The position numbers were made by a program, and so were the translations under genes. The notes beneath the pieces are model-generated. The model did no database searches and was not told the origin of the DNA. It saw nothing but the letters and a program-made list of their open reading frames with translations. DNA of 64,000 nucleotides from Proteromonas lacertae (Eukaryota > Sar > Bigyra > Opalinata > Proteromonadidae): NCBI GenBank assembly GCA_002245135.1, contig NGBS01001175.1, positions 94,197 to 158,196 on the forward strand, in the 5' to 3' direction. Position 1 is the first letter of the stretch, and the number at the start of each line of letters is the position of its first letter. Positions 36,151 through 49,822 of this stretch are shown one piece after another.

Positions 36151-37870
36151 CTATTTTGCTTTTTTAACCTCTTTCTCATCCTCATCCTTAACTCCATCAA
36201 CCTCACCTATTTTTCGCTTAATATTACGAGGATTAATCAAAGCGAAACTATGATTATAACCACATCCAATAATATAAATCTAATTAAGTATAATATATAT
36301 ATATATATATATAAATATATACATTATGGATAGTTTCAATATGAACAGGTGTATTAGAGTTATCTTTACTACCATTTCCCAATTGTCCTTCATTATTACA
36401 TCCCCAACTATATAATTCACCATCATTTGATAATAATAAAGTATGATTTGCACCACAACAAATACGCAGTGGATTTTTATCATTCAAACTGTCTATTAAT
36501 GTAGGTGTATAAACATTATTATGATGGCCTAATCCTAATTGTCCATAGTTATTTAATCCATAACTATATATATTAGCTTTCATATCTATTAATATTACAT
36601 GATTTTCACCACAAATTACATCTTTCACATGTAAATTGTTGATTAAAGGTAATGGTGTTAACTTATTGATTTTAAGTTGTTGAGATGAACCAAATGTGTG
36701 ATTAACTTTACTTTCATCATCTTGATTATTATTATCTTTGTTTAAATAATCAGGAACTAAAGTTAATTGTCCATTAGTTGATAATCCCATTCCATAATAT
36801 TGATCTTTATCATCTTTAACAATAGAATAATTATATCCACCATATATATTCGTGTATTTCAATTCATCATCTGTCATTTGGGTACAAGCAGTTCTCATAC
36901 AATTTGGCACTTCTCTTCCATTTACATTAAGGAAATGAGGAACCCATTGATCTGTGAAATCACCTGATCCTAATTGACCACAATCATTGTGTCCTACAGT
37001 TAATAATTCACCATCTGTAGTGATTAATAAAACATGATTATTACCACAACTTACACTGCTGACTTTACGTTCACATTCTTTATAACACTATTATATTATA
37101 ATAATATATATATATATATATACGCCTGGCTTGACTGGTTTCTTAATGTCATTTTCTTTTTGATTACCAAATATACCATACTGTCCACTACCCCAAACAT
37201 AGATACCATTCTTAATAGTGGTAATATAGGAGCATTCTTCACCACATTGTATGTGATTTATTGCACCATCACTTTTAACACGTTTTCCTGGTTGTAAAGA
37301 TTGGATCATTCGGAAATGAGTTAATGTTTCATGAATTATATCAGTATGTCCTAATTTTCCATTGTTTCCATCACCACATGTGTAGATGGTATCATCTGTT
37401 GTGAGTAATACTGAGAAACGTGCTCCTCCACTCATTTCTGTAAAAGACATGGATTGAGCCTCTTTTATTAAAGTGGGAGTAAGAACAAACTCTGGATCTG
37501 TTGTACCTAAGCCAAGCTATTCAAATTAGACGATTATGTAAAAAATACCTGACCATAACTATTATCGCCCCATCCATATAGTTCAGACTTTATTGTGTCT
37601 ACTACAGGTGGGAAATGATCCGCACAGAATTTACAATACCAATCACCAACTGGTGTAATGCCTTTAACACAACCTGGTGCTTTTTTATGACAACATGTGC
37701 AACCCATCTATTAGTATTATCGATACGAAGCATACAACACAGTAACTATGAAAAGCTTTATCACATCCTTTACAAAACAACAGTTGAGCAGTGTCAGTAT
37801 TTTTTAAACAGACCTCACAAGATTTGCTATTATTCTATTAACATTATAATCTACAAAATACAGAGGACAT
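36151..37870 (-). CDS. PHD-finger / RCC1 beta-propeller fusion protein
   Basis: The start at 37870 (MSS) joins through a 27-nt intron to a PHD finger: CEVCLKNTDTAQLLFCKGCD, KAFHSYC, then (second 28-nt intron) MGCTCCHKK, GDWYCKFC. All C4-H-C3 ligands are present. RCC1 blades follow: LYGWGDNSYGQLGLG, IYTCGDGNNGKLGH, IYVWGSGQYGIFGN, LLTVGHNDCGQLGSG, YYGMGLSTNGQLT, IYSYGLNNYGQLGLG, LYSWGCNNEGQLGNG and a last IIGCGYNHSFALINP. This makes about seven blades and a basic tail (EDEKEVKKAK). Two introns are (TA)n tracts (36287-36324, 37088-37123). PHD fingers read histone H3 tails and RCC1 propellers bind chromatin or Ran, so a nuclear chromatin reader is likely. Confidence 0.85.
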
Positions 37871-38070
37871 GAAATATCTACTCAAATAAAAAAAGATTAC
37901 TTAAAATGGGTTTATCTAAAATCTTTTCTGAATATGAAACGACAATCTATTCATTTTTTAAATAATGCCCATACAACAGCTCAATGTTTATTGTTAAATC
38001 AGAATACAGTGTGACTAATTACACTTATTTTTTTGTGAAGTTCTATATGCTTAAATTCTTCATTTTAGTT

Positions 38071-41000
38071 TCAGCTTCTAAAAACAGTCCTTACACATTC
38101 TGTAGTGTGTTTAGGATTCTCCATTAGATCATTGTACATATCTTTCAACTGTTGAACATCTGTATTTACTTCTATTGTAGATAATTTCTTAAGTCTCTCG
38201 TTCAATATATTGAAAATTGAATTTCTGAGATACTTCTTAAATCTATGAACATCCTTCTCAATTTCGTTATTTTCCTTCCTTAATTCAGACAAAGATAATG
38301 TTGTGTAGTCTGATTGTAAAAACTGTTTCATTTTCATAAATGAATCATTATCAATAAGACCATCTAGTTTTTCAATATTCTCATCAACAATTTTCACTAA
38401 ATTCTCTAATGAAGCTTTATTATAAGCCATTAAGTCGAGAATAATCATCCTGTTTATATTACCAGCTTCTTCTGAAAATTTATATGCGTTAGAGATTGTA
38501 TCTAAGTTATGAGAAGCGTTAATGAACTCTTGTATCTTCAATTTCAGCTTTAAATCTTCCACTTTAAATCTGTTCTCTTCAATTTCCTTTTTATTGAGTG
38601 TATAATAAGTAATATAGGATTTTATTAAGGAATTTAAGTACATTTGTTTCGCATTATCGATTCTTATATATTCCGAGAATTTTATATCCTTATTTTCTAA
38701 TAGTGGAATGTTTTCATTAATAAAACTAGAAAATTTATTCTTTTCTCCACTATCTGGTAAATTCTTAATCTCATTTTCATACTTCTTGAGTTTTCCCTTC
38801 AACAATTCACATCTGTGTGTAAGAGAATCATTTACTTGCGATTTACAATCTTCAATGATGGAATTGATTATTGATCCATCTGTTTCTGTTTTTATCTTCT
38901 CATTATTGCTGTTTAACATCTTATATAATGAATGTAAAAGTTGATCATCAGGATTTCTATCTTTCAATTCTTTGATTTGTTTATCTCTAATATTTAATAA
39001 AAATATAAACAATAATATATATATATATAAATATATACATATATGTATGTGTAGATGTATTTGTTTTGTTTATTTCAGTTGTACTTTTCAACAATAATGA
39101 TCCATTAATCAAAGACTATTCAATTAATAACAAACATTTATATACGTTAATATCTTCACAATAAGAAACTAAAGATCTTCCTGGTCTTTCAATTTTCACT
39201 TTTATCTGATTAATTCTTCTTCTAAAATCATCAACACAATCCATTATTTCATTATCCTCTTCACAACCATCTTCAATATTATCACATTCATCTTCATTAT
39301 CAATTCTAACAATAATAAACAATAACAATATATAATACACTAAAATATTCACTTTATCTTTTGCACATTGTAATACATATTCATAATCATCATTACATTC
39401 TCTAAACTTCTTAAATAACTCAACAACATCTTTATCACTTATGGAGATTAAATGATCATTTTGAAATGTTTGAATTGTCTTGTAGAGATTCTCTTCTGGA
39501 TCTATTTGTTTCAAACTCAAATCAATATCATCTCTATTTCATTTTAAAAACAATAAACATCACTATATATTTATACTTTATCTTCTTTATCTTATTTTGA
39601 TAAAATGGAATTGCTTGTTTAGTTTCTCTTTCTATATTGCTTCTTGTTTCATAAATCTCTTTCAGGTTTTGATAATGGTTGTTTATTGATAGTTGTGATA
39701 TTTTTATTATTGTCTTTAATGTACTTAATCGGATATAAGGAGGTAACTCTTTCTCAATTTCTGGTATTACAGTTTCTAATTCTGATAGATATTGCTTGAA
39801 TAATTCATGTTCTATTTTAACTATATCTTTGTAAGGTGTATATGTTTTCTATATTATATAATATTACAATAAATGTATTATTATTATTATACATTATAAA
39901 TTGAATATAACTCATCAATATCTTCAGGAAGTATTGTTGGTATTTCATCTAACAATTTTCTTATCTTTTCTTTCAATTCTAATGGCAATAACTTGAATTC
40001 CACATCATTTCTTATCTGATTAAAATCATTTTGAAAATCCTTAATAATTGAATGGAATTGACTGTTTAATTCGTCAAATTCCTCATTCACTTGTTCAAAA
40101 GTAACAAATGTGTGGATATATGTTAAAACTCCATTCATATAATCAGTCATAAAGCCAATTGATTGGTAAGGTAAATGTATAATTGTTTGAAGTGATTTCT
40201 GATAATGATAACTATCAATAATAAATAATAATAACAATAATATATACATTTTATTCTCTAAATCATTTCTTCTTGACATTATACTGTTATAGTTATTATC
40301 ATATGAAATAAACTCATTTTCTTTCTTTTTTGAATCATCTAAAGATAATACAGCTATAATTAACTCCAATTTCCTTTTCAATAATTCATATTCTTTCACT
40401 ATCTCTTTCAATATTCTCATTATATTTGGGGCATTATCATACGATATTGTTGAATCAGATATTAGTGTATAAAACCTCTGCATTATTATACATAATCTTG
40501 ACAAACCAGCAGCTTGATAATCTTTCCACTTATTCTCCATCTGAACTAATGTTATTTCTAAAGAATCTTGAAATGATATTTCTGTAGGTTTATTTGGTCT
40601 ATAAACATTGATATCTTCATCATCAGATTCTGAATCTGTAAAAGCACTTTCACCATCTATCTTACTATTTCCACTAGATTTTGTATCAACCATCTTTTCA
40701 TCTTTTGTTTCATTACCTTCGTCATCTTTCTTTTCATTATTCTTTTTCTCTATTTTACTATGATTATGTTGATTCTTTGGTTTTTCTTTCATCATCTCAT
40801 TCAAATATCTCACTTCATAGGTTAAACATTCAGATACTTCTTTAATCAGTTCAGGATGAGTGACTTGTATTTCTGATTGATTTATCAAACATAATGTATC
40901 AAATATATCTAAATACTTCATTTCTATTTCAGATGGCTAATAATTTCATTTCAAATGGATAACTATAATTATTAAATAAAACAACAATAAATATACTCAT

Positions 41001-43324
41001 AATTAACACTTTTCACTTGCTTATCTTCCTTATAATAGTAATTCCATTTTCCCTCTTTGATTAAACCATAGTAACTATTTCCATTACTTATACATTCATC
41101 AATATTTATACTCTTATTCACTCTGTTTTCATTGTTTATTGATTTTAAATATTCTTCTATTGTTGTTTGAAATAATGGAATTCTTGAAGTTCCACCAATC
41201 ATTACTACTTCTATTAATTTCTTCTCTTCATCATTCAATTCACTTTCTTTTATCAATGTGTCAATTCCATTAGTCAATTCATCATCAATATAACTTGTAT
41301 TAATAATACCATTCAATTCCTTATTATGAAATGTTCCTTCAAAATTATCATCTCCTAAATCAATAGAATAATAAACAAAACCACAACCGCTTGATAATTT
41401 TTCTTTTATATCAATCACTTCTGATTTTACTCTTAAATATAATATACTATTCTCACTTGATTCAATATTGATGGATGTTTTAGCAAATATTAATGATTTG
41501 AAATAATCTATTATCAAATTATCAATTCTTCTACCTCCTAAATTACTAATTGTTTTTATTTTCAATACTTCCACATAATCACTGTTAAAACTACTCAAAC
41601 ATAGGTTTGTATCTAAATATCCAATATCAACGAATAATTCAATTCTATTGGTTGTTTTAGGTGAATAGTTGTTGGTTTAAATATGCATAATTCAAATTTG
41701 TTGATAAATACTCTGGAATTATTTCAATATTCTCAAAACCATTACTCTTATAGATATTTCTTAATAACTCAATCTGATATTCGTTATAGTAAACTGGAAC
41801 TGATAAAACACAATTCAAATGTTTGAAATTGTATTTATTCTTCATTATATCGTATATATGCTTGGAATAACAATAATATAAATCAGTTATTGATAGTGTT
41901 CTTTCACCAAGAGGCATGTTTAATCTAATTACAATATTAATATCAATATATATACTTTAAAACCAATTGATCCATCATTCATTCTACATATTGATTCAGG
42001 GAAATGATTCTTTTCAATATTCTCTACATCTGCATACTTTCTACCAAATAAGTCTTTTATATCTGTTATAACATTCTTATAATTCTTACTTATCTATAAA
42101 TAAAATAAAGATGAAATGATATATACTCTATTATTCACACCAAATAGACGATTATTAGAAAACTCAATTGATACTCTATAATATAATTATAATAGCTTAA
42201 AATATACATTTCTTTATCTAAAAAATAATTAACATTCGTCAATGAATCATTTCCACTCATTTTAAAACTATTTCCACCAAAATCTACACCAACTGTAAAA
42301 ATATTCGTTTGTGGAAGGTTATGCAAATCCATAAGTTGTTTTATATCACATTCTAAACCATCAAATACCTGCAATAACACCTCTTCTTCTGTTGTTTCAT
42401 CATCTGGTAAATAAAATACATTACATTCTATTAATGAATTAAAGATTATTATAAATCTATACTATCTAATATTCTTTCTATTTTATCAAGCGATAATCTT
42501 TCTTTTGGATTTGCTCTTATTATCATTTCTAATAACATCTTCAAGCACAAATTACCTATCTTCTTTTATCTTGTATTTACACAGCTTTATTTCTTCACTT
42601 GTTACATTTGAATCAAATAAGTCATTTCCAACTAGAAACTTGTATATTATCAAACCTAAATTCCATATATCCGTTTCATAGCTTATTTCCTTATTCTCTA
42701 ATTCTTCTGGACTTGTATAATTCAAACACTTTTTTCTTCTATTTGTTCTTACATTATTAATTCCATAATCACAAAGCAATATTCTATCTCTCTTTTCATG
42801 GTATAATATATTGGATGGATTTAAATTGCCATGCATTATTTGTTGACTATGCAACTGCTTCAATCCTTCACAAATTTGGATTAAGTAACTAATAGAGTCT
42901 GTGCTAATATTCTCTGCTGGATTTAAAGATGAAAAAATAGTATAAGAAAATCTTACTAACAGGAACGCATCTTCTATATACAACATTTTTGAGTAATATG
43001 CAATATTATCTCCTTCTAATTGCAATATTGTATTCTCCTAATCCATATAAACAATAATAAAAATACTAATCTAGCTAAAGCTTTTTTTGAACATGAGAAT
43101 TCAAACAATTTCATCACTCTTTCTTTTCCATCATCATATGTGCGATAAGGACGAACTTTACAAGTAATTTCATTTTTCAGTAGATATAAAACACCAACAT
43201 TCTAAAAGATATACAGCAGAAATACTCTATAATTCACATTTTGGTCGAGATTTGTCTAAACAAAATAAAAATGATAAGATACAAATTGATATTTGTATTT
43301 AGCAATTTCTTTAAAGTCAAGCAT
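38071..43324 (-). CDS. Pseudokinase / Hsp70-ATPase / coiled-coil fusion, copy A
   Basis: The start at 43324 (MLDFKEIAKYKYQF) follows an upstream element and has two short introns in the same places as copy B. The kinase-like domain (42470-43090) has ICEGLKQLHSQQIMHGNLNP, LLCDYGINNV, YTSPEELENKEISYETDIWN and ANPKERLS. HRD is HGN and the catalytic-loop Lys is Asn, so catalysis is unlikely. The Hsp70-like domain (40980-42380) has TVGVDFGGNSFKMSG, DIKDLFGRKYADVENIEKNH, CVLSVPVYYNEYQIELL, LFVDIGYLDTNLCL, SNLGGRRIDNLII and EVVMIGGTSRIPLFQTTIEE. The GTT and GGGT nucleotide loops are altered. The rest (to 38071) is Lys/Glu-rich helical coiled coil, with no Hsp70 substrate-binding beta domain. It is probably a scaffold. 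Exact C-terminal splicing is uncertain. Confidence 0.8.
41042..41213. repeat. Near-identical tract shared with copy B (47392-47563)
   Basis: By eye, 172 bp match the paralogue with no difference. The tract encodes the Hsp70 adenosine-motif region from MIGGTSRIPLF to GLIKEGKW. Flanking sequence is strongly diverged. Confidence 0.85.
41951..42083. repeat. Near-identical tract shared with copy B (48353-48485)
   Basis: About 133 bp with two differences. The tract covers an exon end and the intron donor, encoding KNVITDIKDLFGRKYADVEN to DGSIGFK. Confidence 0.85.
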
Positions 43325-43333
43325 TTTTAAATA

Positions 43334-43346
43334 AGCTTGGCTTGCT
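43334..43346 (-). promoter_or_regulatory. CAAGCCAAG-type upstream element
   Basis: Plus-strand AGCTTGGCTTGCT lies about 10 bp upstream of the copy A start at 43324. Confidence 0.4.
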
Positions 43347-43417
43347 TTTCATTTTCAAATTTCAAAATAAAATTATGCTTGATCTAGAAAAATAATTTAA
43401 AAACAAACATCTTAAAT

Positions 43418-46400
43418 TTAAGATTCAGGAAGATTTTCATCTTCAGTCGAATTATTATCTGGTTTGAATGTCATTTTCACTTTTGAACCTGAACGCTGGT
43501 GTGGTGGTGGTAAAGGATTAGATGTTGGAGGAGTTTGTGGTGGTTCAATTCCATCAAACAATTCAACACTTGATTTGATTGGAAAACTCCCTTTTCTCTG
43601 TAAATGAGAAGACACTGATCTTCTATAAGATGTTATTAACTTTGAAGAAGATCTGCTGGTTTGAGAAAGTGAATGCAAAGGATTTTCATTCATGAATCAC
43701 TTTATTCTTTGATAAGTTGGTAGATTTGATATTTCTCCTGATCAACTTCTTCTTCTTATTTCCTTTTTCAGATGTAGGTAACATGGGAGTACTAACTTTC
43801 TCATAACTAAACAAAGTATCACAGACATCAAACAAAATAGAAAATGTAACAGTATTTTCTTCCATTTTTTTCTTTAAATCATTCTGAAGTTCAACATTCT
43901 CCAGTTTGGTCAAATGTACATCAAATTCTTGTTTTACTCTAAGTATTGATGAGTTATACATCTTTAATATCTCTTTAGAATAAGTTTTCCAATCTTCATC
44001 TTCATGTTCATCATTATTAATCTGAGAATATTCATCCAATTGACTTAAATAATATTCATTATAACAATCAATTATATTATAATAATTAATTTCATTTAGA
44101 TGTGATATTGTGTCAATTGTTACGGATTTATAGTAATCTATTACTGACTGACGATATTTTGTGAATGTTGATATTAGTTTTGATATTTCATTCTCTTTAT
44201 ATTGTTTTATGTGTTTTGAATTTTCATTTTCATCAACAAATGTAATACATTTCAAGATTTTAGCAACTTTATTACTATTTAATAATAATAATAATATAAC
44301 AATATATATATATACTAATATTCTTTTATAAAATCATGAATAGAATCACAGAAATATTGATGTAATTCTTTCATATCTACAATTGATAATATTACATCGA
44401 GTGAAGCTTTCTTATCATCCTTATTACTGTATTTATCAAATAATTCTTTATATTTCAAAACATCTTTATTGTCTAGGAATGAGAATACTTCTGGAGTTGT
44501 ATTGAAGTAAAAAATAAACAATTGAATTATTTTCTTTTCCTCTTCTATCTGTGATTTTAATTCATTCTGAGTGTCTAAATACATATCTTTTACTTCCAAA
44601 TAACTCTTAATTAAATCAGTTGAAGCTATTCTTTTATTAGATCCTTTATTGGTAAGTATTGATTGATATTTCTCTATTAGTTTCTCTAAAACTGGATATT
44701 TCTCTTTAAATTCAACTAATTGTTCTACAATTGGAGTACTACAGTATAGTCATTAATAAATATTATTATATACATATAATTATTCACATTTTCAGTAATG
44801 GAATCTCTCAATTTGGTTATTATTTTCTTTGAATCATCTAACTTAGTTTCTAATACATCAAATTTGTATTTGGTAAAATCATCATCTACATAATTCTGAG
44901 CTTCTTCTAATGGAACATTTTCTAATATTACACTCAAATATTCTTTATTTTTCATAATGAGATTCAAAAATTCATTCAATTTACTTTTCTTTTTATTGCA
45001 TTTATCAATCAAAATCCTTTTATAAAAGTCACAAGCAGCTTTATTCACAGAAAATGTTTCTGAAATTGAATTTGGTTTTGTGACTCTTTGATAAGAATTC
45101 ATTAATTTCATCTTTCAATTCTTTATCATCTAATCTATTACTAAGGTTTATTAATTTGGATTTATAACTCTCAAATGATGTTAAATATGATTGTATAATC
45201 TGCTCACTTCTTTTCAATACATCATTTTCAATAACAATTAATTGCGATAATCCAAGTGTTGTATTTTCTAACATGTTTAATATTGAATTAGAAAATTGAT
45301 TAAAATCATCTTTAATGATTCTTGGTAGGAGTTGTACTTCATCATTACATTCACTAAGATAGGTAATTAATTCACTCTTTTTAGTTGCTATTGTATCTTC
45401 TCTTCTTTCAACTATTTCATTATATAACTTACAGTTTTCACCGAATGAATGAATCATCATTAATCTCATTTCTGCTTCATTTAGATAGTTACTAAGACTG
45501 CTGAATGTGTCTGATTTCATTTCTTCATTGATTAATTCCTCTTTTATTGATTCTCTATAATATATATGAATGTATGAATAATACATTAAATTAGGTAACT
45601 AATGCTGTGATGGTTTGAATTGAATTCTGACTGTAACTTGTTAATTTCTATATATTACAATAATAATAATTATAATTATTCATACGTTTAAATCTTCACA
45701 ATATGATATTAGAGAGTGATGATCATCATCCACATTTGATTTGACATTTTCAACTATTCTTTTATATTCCACAAGACATGGAATATTTAGATTCAAATTA
45801 CCCACATTTGTATTGAAATCTTCACTATATATATATTTATAAGAAAAAGATAAAACAATTATAATACATCAATAAAGACAATCTCTTCTTTGTCATTTTT
45901 AACAATTTGTTAAAATCTTCATATATTGACATATTCCTATTTATATCATCACTTACATTCAAATTCTGTCTTTGAAAGGTTGGATGAGTAGTTTGAAACT
46001 TAATAAATTCCATTTTCAATTCTTTTTCATTCTCTAACTTTGGAACACATTCTTGTATTTCATTTCTATTAAATCAATAAATAGTATATAATATATAATA
46101 CATATATTTAGTCAATTGTTCGTGATATTCATTATTTGTCAAATTCGCTTTTTCATTCAATTTCATGCAATATTTCATATATTGACTTCAGTGTATTATA
46201 TTTTACTTCAATATTATCAGCTACAACTTCAATAACTTTATCCTAGTTCATTCATTTTAATACTTAACTCTCTTCTTTTATCAAACATATCCATATAATC
46301 TGATACTTTTTGAGATAATAACAACTTTCCATCATGAATAAGCTGTGAGTATTGTGGTTGTACTTGAGAGTATATATCAGCCAATTCAAATATTGTAGTA

Positions 46401-49400
46401 GGTAAAGGATTTGGAAATATATTAAACAATAATTTCAAAGTATCTTTTTGAGGCTTGTGATATATATTCACATTGATAATCATATGCAATACTGTTTCTA
46501 TACAATAAATATGAGATAAAATCATTATACTTCATCTTTTTCATATCTTTTCCTAGCAATTCAACAACAGAATTCAATTTTGTATTGAGTGCTTGTATAA
46601 CATATTCAATATCATCTAATTTGGATAAAAAGTGCAATTGAGTAGGTAATATCTGAAGATATCTTGATAATTCATTTATATATTCATATTGGCAATCTTT
46701 GAATGTTTCTATCACTGACTGATTCTCATTTCTAATAAAAATGATATTAAAAATATAATGATAATACATTTGTGTCTGTAATTCAGCTATTTGTAACGAA
46801 TATAATTCAGCATTCTTATCATATTCAGATAGTTTCTCTTCCATTTCTTTCGAATGTTCTAATAATGGTTTTGTTTTGACTATATCAATATGACTATGGA
46901 AATAATCAAATTGCATTTCTATTAACGACAGTATTTCACTCATTTCATTCATTCCATTAACTTCTGTTTCTTCTTCAATTTCTTCTTTTACTGTATTGTT
47001 GTTATTGGATATTATTTCCTGTAGATTATATGATATTGTGTATAATTCCAATAATCCTTCATTATCTTCATATTCTAACCACTTTGAATTTATTTCTTTT
47101 AATAATGCTTCAATTACTTGTTTTTCTATATTATCACTATTATTATTATTATTATTATTATTAAAATGTTTCTTTAAACATGATATTTGATGTTTAATAC
47201 ACTTTGCTAATTGAATTAAATCAATATTTGTAAAATCAAAACTTTGTTTATTATTACTATTATTGAGAGTTTTAATCAAATAATAAGTATTTAATATCTT
47301 CATAAACAATGAATTAGGTTTAGATGGTAAAGAGAATGACTTTTTAAATGTTTGTATTGAATCATATGATGGTTCATTCACAATTGTATATTTCCATTTT
47401 CCCTCTTTGATTAAACCATAGTAACTATTTCCATTACTTATACATTCATCAATATTTATACTCTTATTCACTCTGTTTTCATTGTTTATTGATTTTAAAT
47501 ATTCTTCTATTGTTGTTTGAAATAATGGAATTCTTGAAGTTCCACCAATCATTACTACTTCTACTGATTTCTTCTCTTCATCATTTAGTTTTGAACTGTT
47601 TATTATCTCATTTAACGATTTTGTCAATCTCTCTGTAATTAGTTTGGATGTTATTAATGTGTTAAATTCATTATATGTAAAAGAATAATCAAATACATTA
47701 TCATCTAAAGTGATATGAACTTTCAACTATTGAAAATAAAACCAAAAAATATATATTTATACAGAATTAGTTATTTGATTTGATAGTGATTCTTTCAGTT
47801 TAATTATTTCATTCTTTACTTTCAAATAATACCTTGGCACTTCATATATATTGACATTACATGAATCTTTAATCAATTTATCAAAATATTCCATCATTAT
47901 ATTATCTATCTCTTTACCTCCAAGATTATTAATAAACACATTATTCACTATCTCTAAACTATTTCTTTTGTATTTATTCAAACTAATTGTTGTATTCAAA
48001 TAGCCAATATCAATTATAAGCACCAATTTACCAACTGTATCTCTCAAATACTTTGAATTCATTTTATAACCATAATATAATGCTGTTGAAACATATTCAG
48101 GAATAAAATAAACAGTATTAAATCCATTGTAAGTGAATATTTGTCGAATTATCTCTATATCACTGTTTGTATAGTTTGATGGAGTTGATAAAATGCAGTG
48201 GATATTTGAAGTGGAATATTTAGTGGATAGATAATTGTGAATATTATGAATATAACCATACAATATATCACTAATATTCAATTCAATTTCACTACCATTT
48301 GAATGAATAAACTATAATAATAATAATAATAACATAAATATATATATATATATATACTTTAAAACCAATTGATCCATCATTCAATCTACATATTGATTCA
48401 GGGAAATGATTCTTTTCAATATTCTCTACATCTGCATACTTTCTACCAAATAAGTCTTTTATATCCGTTATAACATTCTTATAATTTGATGATTCACTGT
48501 TTACTTTACCAAATAATCTGTTATTTGTATAATCAACAACTACTTCAGTCTTCTTTTCATTATAAATATTCTCAATGATCATTGGAATTGAATTCTGATT
48601 GGATGAATCATATCCACTCATCTTTATATATTTTCCACCTAAATCAATTCCAACTGTCATTTCATTTCCACTGGAAAACAACTTCTTTTCATCAATACTC
48701 ATTCCAATACCTTTTAAGGTGTCTCTTGTGAAATTAAAATCGCTAATATTCTCAGATTTATCTTTATTAATATCTATAAAAACAATAATATATATATAGA
48801 AAATTACTATTCAACAATGATATTATAATATCTAAAGATATTCTCTTAGAAGGATCTGTATTAAGCATGCCTATTAATAAAGCTCTAAAATAACATGGAA
48901 ATGATTTATCTAAGTTATAATTACACTCTATTATCATCGAATATATTTCATTAAAACTCTTTCCTTTGAATAAAACATCTCCATTTGTTATATAATAATA
49001 AATAACACAACCATAACTCCATATATCTGAATTATTACTTAATTCACAACTTTTTAACTGTTCAGGACTGTAATAATTGATATTTTCTATTGAACAACTA
49101 CGTAGTTCATTAATTTCATAATCTGATAGTAAAATATGACTTTTATCATCTGTTAGTATGATATTAGATGGTTTTAAGTTCCCATTAATAATATTTTGAG
49201 AATGTAACTGTTGTAAACCTTCTCCAATTTCAACTAAATAAGGTAGTATAGTAATATTCAAGCTACTCTGGTCTGAAGATATACTAGGGAGTAAACAACC
49301 CTCTGCTGCATAAGATCTAATTATAATAAACTGATGCTTGTCAGTAATAAGGGATTTTGTTATAGGAAGAATTTTGTCACCACATTGCAATGACATATTA

Positions 49401-49693
49401 TTTTTCTATTAAATTATTACTAAAATATACAATTTTTTCTAATGTATCTGTTGGAAGTTCTGATTTCAGTATTTTCAGTATATAATCCTTTCCTTTCTTC
49501 GATTTTGTATTCTTCACTTTGCATGTCAGTGTATTTTCTGATACTGTAAGCGTTTTACAATTCTAGAAAGTAATTATTTGTATATACGCTAAATGTTAAA
49601 CTTGAATCAATTGCTGTCTGATAGATACATATATATATCGAAAAAATATACAAAATCATATTTTAATCCTGAATAATGTCTTAAACTTTGCAT
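43418..49693 (-). CDS. Pseudokinase / Hsp70-ATPase / coiled-coil fusion, copy B
   Basis: The start at 49693 (MQSLRHYSGLKYDF) joins through introns of 34 and 25 nt to TAIDSSLTFS and NCKTLTVSENTLTCKV. The kinase-like domain has IGEGLQQLHSQNIINGNLKP, LLSDYEINEL, YYSPEQLKSCELSNNSDIWS and TDPSKRISL. HRD is NGN and DFG is DYE, so it is a pseudokinase. The Hsp70-like part (47400-48702) has TVGIDLGGKYIKMSGYDSSN, CILSTPSNYTNSDIEIIRQI, LVLIIDIGYLNTTISL, NLGGKEIDNIMMEYF and VMIGGTSRIPLF. About 1100 residues of charged coiled coil follow. The gene ends in a Ser/Pro-rich tail (RKGSFPIKSSVELFDGIEPP ... DENLPES), whose junction may be a 61-nt intron. The order of parts equals copy A, so this is a tandem duplication. 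Confidence 0.8.
47392..47563. repeat. Near-identical tract shared with copy A (41042-41213)
   Basis: Ungapped partner of the copy A tract at a constant offset of 6350 bp. It begins shortly after the divergent coiled-coil exon and ends inside the Hsp70 adenosine motif. Confidence 0.85.
48353..48485. repeat. Near-identical tract shared with copy A (41951-42083)
   Basis: Partner of the second copy A tract. It includes the GTATA donor of the adjacent intron, while the intron interior differs. Confidence 0.85.
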
Positions 49694-49822
49694 TTTTAAA
49701 AATTGATATTTGTGTAACGGATAATATTTCAAAAACATTCAAAACAAAGAATTTTAAACACAATAATACTAAGTAATGATTAAAAAAACTTAACAACTAT
49801 TTTGTAAACTTTAAATTAAAAA

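Noticed and set aside
37500-37515. A CAAGCCAAG-like match near 37505
   Set aside because: It lies within the RCC1 coding exon (LGLG) and not upstream of a start.
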